Shown here: positions 56,400 to 64,000 of the stretch, piece by piece
How positions within the stretch are numbered: position 1 is the first letter of the stretch
Layout: each line of letters opens with the position of its first letter
DNA from: Nephrocerus scutellatus
Lineage: Eukaryota > Arthropoda > Insecta > Diptera > Pipunculidae
DNA: 64,000 nucleotides
NCBI GenBank assembly: GCA_947095585.1
Contig: OX352761.1
Coordinates: 107,185,890-107,249,889 of the forward strand
Direction: 5' to 3'
Notes under the pieces: model-generated
Seen by the model: the letters and a program-made list of their open reading frames with translations, nothing else
The model's database searches: none
What the model was told of the DNA's origin: nothing
Translations under genes and position numbers: made by a program

Positions 56400-58567
56400 T
56401 TAGTCAGACCTTGCGTAAAAACGAAAATTCATCTGGTTGCTGGCATCCACTATGTTGCTCCTTACTGCAGCATGAACGGCGATCATCCTCTGTCTTAGAT
56501 CACTAACGTAGTTCTCCATTGTTGTTGGCTCTATTGGTGGCGATCCAAATTTAATGTTGCATGGTAGGCGAAATTCTCTGCCAAATACATCCATTGCTGG
56601 TGAGTTTTTAGTCGTGTTGTGGACAGCGCTACGCTAACACATCATAAACAACGGTATACAACGATCCCATTCATTATGGTTGGCATCAGCTTCATTTCGC
56701 AGATGCTCTTACAGCGTTCTGTTGAACCTTTCGACCATTCCGTCTGACTGTGGATGTAACGGAGTAGTCCTCGTTTTCTTGATGTTGAATACTTGGCACA
56801 GCTCCTGAAAGACTAGCGGTTCGAAATGTAGTTCCAAAGGTACCCCAAATCTGCATATCCAACTGTCCACGAATGCCCTAGCTACCGTGCTAGCTTCCTG
56901 GTTTTCGATGGGATATGCTTCTGCCCATTTACTGAAGAAATCAATGCACATGAGTATATTGCGATTTCCATCTCTTGTTTCTGGGAATGGACCAGCTATG
57001 TCCATTGCCACCCGCTCACATGGTGGTGGTCCAACATTGAACTGTTGCATTTTTGGTTGCGGTCCTTTGCTTGCTGCGCACATGTAACACGTTCGACACC
57101 AGTCTTTCACATTTCTACGGCAATTGACCCAATAGAAGCGATTCCATACTTTATCTAGCGTTTTGTTAACGCCTAAATGTGCTCTTGATGTACCACTATG
57201 TAATTTTGGCAGGACTTCTTTGACTTGGTTCGTTGGTATCAAAACCTGTGATTTTGTGCTTCGACCATCAGTCGATGCCCATTGTTCATCTTTCAATCTC
57301 AATGACCAGTAACTTTTTACTGTAGGACTTCCTGTTGCAATCTAGTGCCACTCCGGTCTTTCACCCTGCTCCATCCATTGAAATATAGGAGTAATCAAAT
57401 CCTATTGTTCCTCCCTTAGCTGCTCTTCTGTCCAGCAATCTCCAACTTGTAGTCTTATTTGTGCTACTACTTCAGAGCACTTCTTGTTTTCTTGCCTTGT
57501 GCAGTGTTTGCATTGGGGTGCACAAGTTCTTCTGGATAGCCCATCGGCATTATTGTGCAGCAATCCTTTTCGATGCTCTGTTCTGAATATGTATGCCTGG
57601 AGTCGTTCGATCCATCTGGCCACTTGACCTTCTGGTTCCCTGAACTGCATTAACGACTTGAGAGCTGCATTGTCAGTTCGAAGAAGGTACTTGTGGAAGT
57701 GTTTCACGCTAGCTATTCCCTTCAAGTCACACAATAGTTTTTCTCTGGCTTAGAAAGCGAACGGCTGTAGTACGCTATTACTTGCTCCGTTCCTTCTTGA
57801 TTCTGCGATAGAACCGCTCCTATTCCCGCATTGCTCGCATCAGTGTCCAGTACGAAGAGTTCTCCTGCCTGTTGATATGCCAACATTAAAGAACTGCTCA
57901 GCTTTTCCTTCAGCAATTCGAATGATTGTTGGTGCTCAGTCGACCATTGGAACTTTTGGTTCTTCTCAGTAAGACGACGAAAGCTTCGTGTAACAACGGC
58001 GAAGTTAGGCACAAACTGTCGATAGTAGAGCATAGCCACAGAAAACTTCGCAGCTCATGTAAATTCTTTGGTACCGGCCATTCGTTAACAGCTTCCAACT
58101 TCTTCGCAACCGTGCGTACTCCTTTACTGGATACAATGTGGCCCAAATAATTCACTTCATTTTTGAAAAGTCTACATATCGGCGGACTCAACTACAATCC
58201 TGCTGCTTTAATGGTTTCCAGAACTTGCCGAAGATTATTCACGTGCTCATTAAATGTACGACCAAAAACAATGATGTCATCCAAAAAGACTAGACATGTC
58301 TTCCAGCTAAGGCCTCTCAAAACATGTTCCGTCAATCGCTCGAACGTAGCAGGAGCGTTGCATAAACCAAACGGTATTACAGAAAATTAGAAAATTGACA
58401 AGCCGTTTCCCGCAGCAAATACTGTCTTCTCCTCGTCGGCATCATGAATTGCTACCTGCCACTATCCGCTTTTCAGATCCAACGTACTGAAGATTCTGGC
58501 TCCGGATAAGGTATCCAATGTGTCATCTATACGCGGTAATGGATAACTATCCTTCTTGGTGACATCG
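56400..58567 (-). pseudogene. Ty3/Gypsy-type pol: RT, RNase H and integrase
   Basis: Minus strand from 58567: [55 protein letters not shown] (FLDD catalytic loop intact), YLGHIVSSKGV; RNase H with FVLDTDASNAGIGAVLSQ and a LLRTDNAALKSLM region; integrase zinc finger (H-H-C-C; HSGTSRAHLGVNKT, CRTCYMCAAS), VAMDIAGPF (first D), a deletion removing the second D region (LELHFEPLVFQELC), SDGMVERFNRTL (E), and a C-terminal VFGREFRLPC part. Stops and frameshifts recur. No LTRs, gag or protease found. Such elements copy via RNA and integrate as DNA; this copy is dead. Confidence 0.9.
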
Positions 58568-58569
58568 TT

Positions 58570-59622
58570 CAGTTTCCGATATCATCATCATATTTGGCTC
58601 TACAACCGGTGTCCGGTCCTGGCCCCCGCAAAAAATCTCTCCACCGGTCCCGATTTCGAGCCGATGTCATCCAATTTGGCATCCCTAAACTCTGAGCGTC
58701 CTGGTCTACGCTATCCTTTCAGCGTAGACTTTGCCGGCCTCGCTGTCGTGTTCCATAAATCCTACCGAAAAGGATTTTCCGAGGAGGATCCTCTTTGCTC
58801 ATGAGAGCTAGGTGTCCTACCCACCGGAGCCTACCTAAATTAATTTTCTTCACGATGTCGTCATCGCGGTAACGCTCATAGACCTCATCATTCGAAAGTC
58901 TCGGGAATCGACCTTCCTCACTTACGGGGTCAACAATTCTCCGTAAGACTTTTCTCTCAAACGCGGCAAAGAGGTCAGAATGATTTTTGCTAAGCACCCA
59001 AGTCTCGGATGCATATGTTAGTACTGGTATGACCATTGTCTTATATACCAGCAGCTTGGATGTTATTGTTATATTCCTGGATTTGAAGAGTCTTGACAGA
59101 CTATAGTAGGTTTGGTTGGCTTTATGCAACTGTTCTCCATGCTGTTATCGGCTGCTACGGTTGACCCGAGATATTTAAAGGATTGCACTACTTCCTTCAA
59201 ATTCGCGCTTCATTATTTTAATTGCGGGACCAATGTTGGATCTTCTACTCGCAGACGTGGCCACCATGTACTTTGTTTTGCTCTCATTTATGTGCAGCCC
59301 CAGATTTCGTGCCGCCAGCTCGATCTGGATGAAAGCTTCCTGTACAGCTCTTGGGTTTCTACCAACGATGTCAATATTGTCTGCATAAGCCAGTATCTGA
59401 ATGGACTTATAGAGGATTGTTCCTCTCGCCGTTACGTCAGAGTCTCGGCTCACTTTCTACAACGCCAGGTTGAAAAGGACGCAGGCCAGTCCATCCCCTT
59501 ATCGGAGCCCGTTATAGATGTTTAATGGGCTTGATAGTGACCCGGATATTTTTTCTTGGCTTATAACATTGGCCATGGTCGTGCCAGTTTATTTGGGATG
59601 CCGAATTCTCTCATTTTTTAGA
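58570..59622 (-). pseudogene. Group C (RTE-like) copy inserted in the Gypsy pol
   Basis: Minus strand: block 'GSLSSPLNIYNGLR', a GLACVLFNLAL region, DSDVTARGTILYKSIQILAY, ADNIDIVGRNPRAVQEAF (YADD changed to YADN), LGLHINESKTKYMV, NQTYYSLSRLFKSRNITITS, TMVIPVLTYASETWVL, FERKVLRRIVDPVSEEGRFP, GRLRWVGHLALMSKEDPP, YGTRQRGRQSLRWKD, then CCGGACACCGGTTGTAGAGC and an ATGATG tail (58578-58587). The 136-codon C-terminal frame (58719-59129) is still open, so this is a fairly young copy. Confidence 0.88.
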
Positions 59623-59735
59623 CTTTTCTATATGATTCCATCTTGTTCCATCTTCTTGACCAGTGTTTCTGCCTCTTGTTGCTTAGCAAGTTAGCAAGTG
59701 GTAATCGTCTTGGCGCCTGTGGAATTGGAAATCTC
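59623..59735 (-). pseudogene. Ty3/Gypsy pol, part upstream of the group C insertion
   Basis: Minus strand reads PIPQAPRRLPLANLLSNKRQ, then WNKMESYRKV, which resembles the start of a Gypsy RT ('PxRRxPxxxxxEAxxxVxxMxxxGxIxxS'). The other half resumes at 58567 with [11 protein letters not shown]. About 20 codons of target are missing between them. The Gypsy sequence is then cut by the 8-bp array at 59737. Confidence 0.75.
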
Positions 59736-59736
59736 T

Positions 59737-59880
59737 GTCTGTCTGTATGTCTGTATGTCGGTATGTCTGTATGTCTGTATGTCTGTATGTCTGTATGTCT
59801 GTATGTCTGTATGTCTGTATGTCTGTATGTCTGTATGTCTGTATGTTTGTATATCTCTATGTCTGTATATCTGTCTGTGT
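59737..59880 (+). repeat. TGTATGTC 8-bp microsatellite
   Basis: About 15 near-perfect units of TGTATGTC, with TCTGTCTG variants at the edges. All frames stay open (for example the CMSVCLYV repeat on plus, HTDIQTYR on minus). The long frames at 59618-60094 and 59643-59929 are products of this array. Confidence 0.9.
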
Positions 59881-59899
59881 TTCTGGAGCCCAGTCGGCT

Positions 59900-61540
59900 G
59901 AACTTATCGGAATGAAAATTCATAGTTAAGCTTTTTACATAAATGTGAGGGGCCAGATGATTTTGACGGACTGAATCTGACAGCCGGAAGTGGCAGTTAC
60001 TTACGACAGTTTTTCGAAATTTCGCCAGTAACTCAAAAAGTATAACACTTAGGAGAAATCTGTTAAGTGTAAAAGAAAGATAAACAAAAAACAAAAATTT
60101 GAAGAAAAAAAATTAATATACATTTACTGAAGATTCCGGTCCCTTCCGTAAAAGAAAGTCGTTTTGTGCCCACACCTCCGTTTTTTAGTTTTAGTTAAAA
60201 ACGTTTTAAATGAAAATTGTGTTTTTATTCAAATCTTTCCGTTATATTTTCATAAATTATGATTTAATGGAAATCATAAAATATGAAAGTATTTTCCTCC
60301 ATTCTATCGCTAATCGACTTTTAACGATTACAGCAGGAGCTGCCCGCGAGGAAAATGTCGCTCGGCGGCAGGAAATTAATGCCTCGCAGCATGGCGAGTG
60401 TTCGGTGAGTGCTCGGTGAGTGAGCGGCCAGTTTGATGATTACAAGAAAATACTTTCAGCGGTCATAACAACGACTGCATCAACTTGGATTGAAATTAAT
60501 TGCACCAATAATAATTGTTGCAACTGCTGCTGCTTCTCCAAAGCATAGCGAATACTCTCTATAACCAGCCAGTACCACAACCGCCACCACTAGCACCACT
60601 ACTGGCACCTGTCAACCCACAATCTTGGAGTCAGCGATCGCCGCATCGTCAGCCCCATCGTAAGACCAATTGCGCGGTGGCTCGGCCAAGTACACGGAAG
60701 AAACCGCAAGCAGTTTTTAGTTTTTAATTTTTTCTCTCTCGCTGCATTATCTTCCTTTCCATTTTTTTTGCGCTCTATTGCAGTTTTGTTTTTTGTTGCG
60801 CACAATTAACCGAATCAGGCCGCGCATGTGCGCGTGCGGATTGTACAGCATGTGCTGCGGTTTCGCTTCGTAATCATTGTGTGTTGTTCCGTGGTGTGTT
60901 GTGTTGTGTTTTCTTGCGAACCGAAACATTAAATTCGAAGATGCCAAAGAAGAAAGATATCGCATTCGAAAGTGTTTCCACAAAAATTAAGTATTCTGGT
61001 GTCGACCACATGACACCGACAACGAAATGCCCCAAACGACAAGGACCAGGATGATATCAAGCGAATTGCGGGAGAAATTTCCTGCCACTTCATTTCCTTG
61101 TTGGCTGTCTGTCCACTGAGCGTTACAGCCACACTTATCTGTTTGTTTGACTGTGTTTGTGGTTGTGTGGTTTTTGGGGAAAATCTTGTAAAGTTTGCTT
61201 TAGGTCATTATTACAACACCAAGAGGTTAGTACATTTGCCAATGCGAAAAGGTTTATGGAAGGCTTTGGCGATTTAAATATTATTTCAGTTCAAATACTT
61301 CATCAAACAAAGAATCAAAAAAAAAACACTTTTCGAATCTCCAAGGGAAATTTTGTAATTTTATTGTTATATTTTGACCTACCTGATCTATCTGAGCAGA
61401 ACCAGGAGCCTGAAACTTGAAACCTGTACACGTCTTTCACATCTTTTATTACGGGATATGAATACCTTTCGACAGAGGCGGCTTTAAAAGTGAGTTTAAT
61501 TTTTTCCAGTTATTTTTTTAACCAATTATTGTTCGTTTTT
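59900..61540. other. Non-coding stretch
   Basis: No recognised transposon or gene. CTG and CCA runs lie near 60520-60610, and a GTGTTGT-rich patch near 60880-60912. Possibly host DNA. Confidence 0.4.
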
Positions 61541-61544
61541 GGCG

Positions 61545-62814
61545 GTCAGCCATCAGCAGAATAGGGGGAATAACACAGAATGCTCTAGAATTGCATTCTT
61601 TCTTCTAATGTCCTATATCCCCTTGTGGGTCCTAGGGCATCTACTACGCCTACGCGCCATGGCGTGTGGTTCCTGGCAATGAGCTTCAGCTCTCTCCAAC
61701 TCTTCCCCAATTACCGTGACTCCTCCTCAACTGTTCTGCGCCATGTATTTCTCGGACGACCCGTTCTTCTACCATCCTGAGATAACGGGTTCCATTGCAT
61801 TGCGTAGTTTGCTATGTAACTGTCGCCTTTTCGGAGTGTATGACCAATCCACTGCCACTTCCGTCGTTGAATGGTTGTACCTATTGGTTCCTGACCTATT
61901 CTCTGGTAAAGATGTTCGTTAGAGATACGGTTAGGCCAAAAAATCCTTAAGAGGTTCCGTAGGCACCTATTTACGAACGTTTGTAATCTTTTTGTGATAG
62001 TAGCAGTCACATTCCAAGTGCTGCACCCATACAACAGCACAGGTTCAACATTTGAACGGAACAGTCGCAGCTTGTTGTTTAAGCTGATCGCATTGCTTCG
62101 CCATAACTTGGACATCATCCCAAACACTGATTTTGCTTTGCCGATTCGGTTTACAATGTCCTGTTCGGTTCCACTTGTTTGAGTCCTTCATTGTCGTTGC
62201 CAACCTTTGAATTCAAGTCCCCCATCACGATGACGATATCTCCGTTCGGCGTTCGTTTAAAACAGAGCTTAGTTGATTGTAGAAGTTGTCCTTTTCACCC
62301 TCAGTCAAGGGATTCGTTGGGGCGTAACACTGTATGATCGTGATGCGCCGTACTCTAGTCCGAAATCTGGCCGATACGATCCTATCACCATGTGGGTGCC
62401 AGGAAATTAGGCCTTTTCGTGCTGTTGGCGTTAGCAGCACACCCACTCCAGATTCACGGGGACTGCCGGAGGGTTTGCCGGAGTAGAGTAGCACAGTGTT
62501 ACGCATTTTGAGGTCCTTCACTCCCTGAGTCAAGGAACGTCCTATTTGCAATTCTTAAATCGTTAAGCCGCTTTCGATGCCGTGGTCGTTACCGTTCTTT
62601 TTTGGGTTCCGTAATAATAATTTTTTACGGTCGAGATTATTGGCCTCGCAATAATCTTACTTTGAAGGGACTAGCGTGATCATTCAGCTTTTTCTGCATT
62701 GGAGGCCCGGTGGCCACCACGTGGAGGTTTGATCGCAATTCATCCAGTCAGTGGTAGTTACGGCCACCTGCAAGAGCATTCTGTGCTATTTTCCCTATTC
62801 TGCTGATGGCTAAC
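61545..62814. repeat. 42-bp inverted repeats flanking a deleted group B copy
   Basis: GTCAGCCATCAGCAGAATAG...ACAGAATGCTCT (61545-61586) is repeated in reverse at 62773-62814 with about four differences. The right arm lies in a minus-strand coding stretch (it encodes ISRIGKIAQNAL). The left arm is therefore an inverted copy placed just beyond the group B 3' end. Confidence 0.7.
61600..62560 (-). pseudogene. Group B copy with endonuclease joined to RT C-terminus by a deletion
   Basis: Minus strand: AP-endonuclease part 62225-62551 (GVKDLKMRNTVLLYSGKPSG, SGVGVLLTPTARKGLISW, RRITIIQCYAPTNPL, then a MGDLNSKVGNDNE region), a direct join near 62175 to NRTGHCKPNRQSKISV, and a 138-codon RT end (LWRSNAISLNNKLRLFRSNV, EPVLLYGCSTW, NRISNEHLYQRIGQEPIG, RRKWQWIGHTLRKG, TGRPRNTWRRTVEEESRQLG). 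The whole RT palm with its YADD loop is missing. Both remaining parts keep long open frames, so the deletion is not simply the result of long decay. Confidence 0.83.
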
Positions 62815-63590
62815 CTCCCTTTGGTAATTTCGTCCCATTAAAATTCGTCAGAAAAAAGCTCTCAACAGTTTCCAAGTAATTGGTCGAATTGCGAAATATT
62901 TTCTATACCCCGTTCACCATCTTAGCAGAGTTGCTAGACAATGTTTCTATTTGATGAACCTTTTCAAAGTATGAACCAAGCATTTTGAGTTTTTCGATAC
63001 TTCCGCTAACAATAAATTGGTTGTTGGTGATTGGTGTATCAATCCCAACTTGCGAAATGAAGCACCCTGCGTCAGATGGAATTTTCTATTCAGGAACGTC
63101 GAAAATATTACGGGGTTTAACGGTCTGGTTTATATTCGTAGACATGTTTCGCGAATCTGATTTTAAAATGTTTTCAGCAATTTTCCGCCAGTAGCTATTG
63201 ATACTGTTCCGAAATGGTTATTCCAACATAGTTTTCACATTTTTCAAGAGTCTTCAAACTTACAAACTCACCATTGCCAGGAACATTAAGGAGCCGTCGT
63301 TGCATCCTGCTAATCTGTGTAACCAAGAAACTCCTTGAAGTGTGCGTATACTACGGTTAAGATAACATCATATGTTTCGGGACTGTCGCATCAACACTCG
63401 CCAGGATCACCGAGTTCAGTCTTTCGATACAGAGATTACATTCCTCGTCCGTCATATTCCCGTTATTAGGAGCTTGCGCGAGGAGGAAAATAAATCTCTG
63501 AAATTTGTCTTCCTAAAATGTATTTTATCAACTTCTGGTTGGGTTTCGAGGGGCAGTAGACAGAGAGAGCTACCATTGTAGCGACACCTG
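62640..63590 (-). pseudogene. Unrecognised degraded coding stretch
   Basis: Minus strand, about 310 codons of protein-like sequence over shifting frames: PEVDKIHFRK, DKFQRFIFLLAQAPNNGN, MTDEECNLCIERLNSVILAS, YDVILTVVYAHFKEFLGYT, LLNVPGNGEFVSLKTLEKC, YWRKIAENILKSDSRNMSTN, SDAGCFISQVGIDTPITNNQ, GSIEKLKMLGSYFEKVHQIE, YLETVESFF, GRLAISRIGKIAQNALAGG, LHVVATGPPMQKKLNDHAS. Stops are few (about five) but several single-base frameshifts occur. I do not recognise the family. It lies directly upstream of the group B endonuclease on the same strand. It could be an open frame of that element, another transposon, or a decayed host gene copy. Confidence 0.5.
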
Positions 63591-63639
63591 TCTCTATGAA
63601 TACTTAACATTCGGCTGGTCGCCACAATCCTCATTAAAA

Positions 63640-64000
63640 TAAAATCAACTTATACCACAAAGTTCGCAAAAAGTTTTGACCGAGTAGTGACCTAACACAG
63701 GACTGTGCATTCACATATGACATAATTTTACGTAAACAAAGTAGGACGAATTTTTATCACAGTAAGAAATCGTAGGGAGGATTTTATTGTATCTCAGTAT
63801 TTTATGCCATCCCCAAGAGCGTTGTCCTCTCTTGCCATACGACACAAAAAAAGGTAAGTCCATTCGCACACAATTGCCGGATTTTAGTCCAAAGTAAAAA
63901 GCAAGCATTTTTATTCGATACTTCGAATAAAGTGTTCAACGATATAAGCACGATTCAATTTAGGTTACGTATCCGCCCCATAGTTCCGTCCGGAGAATAA
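63640..64000. other. Non-coding end of window
   Basis: A+T-rich, no domain recognised. A 65-codon minus frame (63711-63908) has no known similarity. Confidence 0.35.

Noticed and set aside
59618..60094. A 158-codon minus frame with HTDIQTYR repeats
   Set aside because: Mostly translation of the 8-bp TGTATGTC array; only the end at 59623-59735 is real Gypsy sequence.
1..64000. Bacterial features such as operons, CRISPR arrays, riboswitches or terminators
   Set aside because: Nothing of the kind is visible; the sequence is clearly eukaryotic and repeat-rich.

Overview
This window looks like repeat-dominated, gene-poor nuclear DNA from a higher fly (Diptera, probably Brachycera). The inference rests on the mix of transposable-element families, the A+T-rich background with opa-like CAG/CAA runs, and many short dipteran-style microsatellites. 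I found no intact host gene. Every stretch with recognisable protein similarity is a decayed transposable element, and the longest open frames outside these carry no domain I recognise. The species cannot be fixed from sequence alone.

Non-LTR retrotransposons dominate, in four groups used as labels below. Group A has an RNase H domain and a C-terminal zinc-knuckle-like tail (I/LOA-type): 1-1616, 5985-6135, 7258-8165, 15655-15784, 17440-17975, 18042-18320, 36505-38060, 47580-47900 and 48195-49800. Group B is an AP-endonuclease/RT element ending in a GRPRNTWRR block: 28020-29262, 42340-44345, 61600-62560, with related RT pieces at 12500-13322 and 55430-55985. Group C is an RTE-like element with an ATG-repeat tail: 24325-24465, 49822-50912, 54665-54715, 58570-59622 and a 3' scrap fused into 37.9-38.2 kb. 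Group D is CR1/Jockey-like: 2186-2815 and 25390-26955.

DNA transposons: a mariner transposase relic (14290-15160), a 428-bp deletion derivative of the same kind of element (38439-38866), a 215-bp mariner-type MITE (23870-24084), a nearly whole pogo/Tigger element with terminal repeats (31986-34273) and a weaker candidate MITE (39436-39770). An LTR element of the Ty3/Gypsy type lies on the minus strand at 56400-59735, split by a group C copy. A tRNA-derived SINE occurs at least seven times.

Tandem arrays are frequent: a decamer array (4845-5770), a 106-130-bp satellite (8219-9830), a triplicated 217-bp RT segment (12674-13322), a higher-order GTCTTGAG minisatellite (19456-21450, with a detached copy at 24480-24690), and 7-bp and 8-bp arrays at 31731 and 59737. 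Stretches with little repeat content, which may be host intergenic or intronic DNA, are 9840-12440, 16000-17300, 21620-23860, 29300-31700, 34280-36500, 39780-42300, 44350-47560, 50915-54660 and 59900-61540.

The observations I rate highest are the mariner-derived short element that keeps the last transposase codons, a degraded coding stretch of unknown identity at 62640-63590, the mobile higher-order minisatellite, fused and duplicated A/C retroelement 3' ends, and a deleted group B copy bounded by 42-bp inverted repeats. None amounts to a demonstrated new system.
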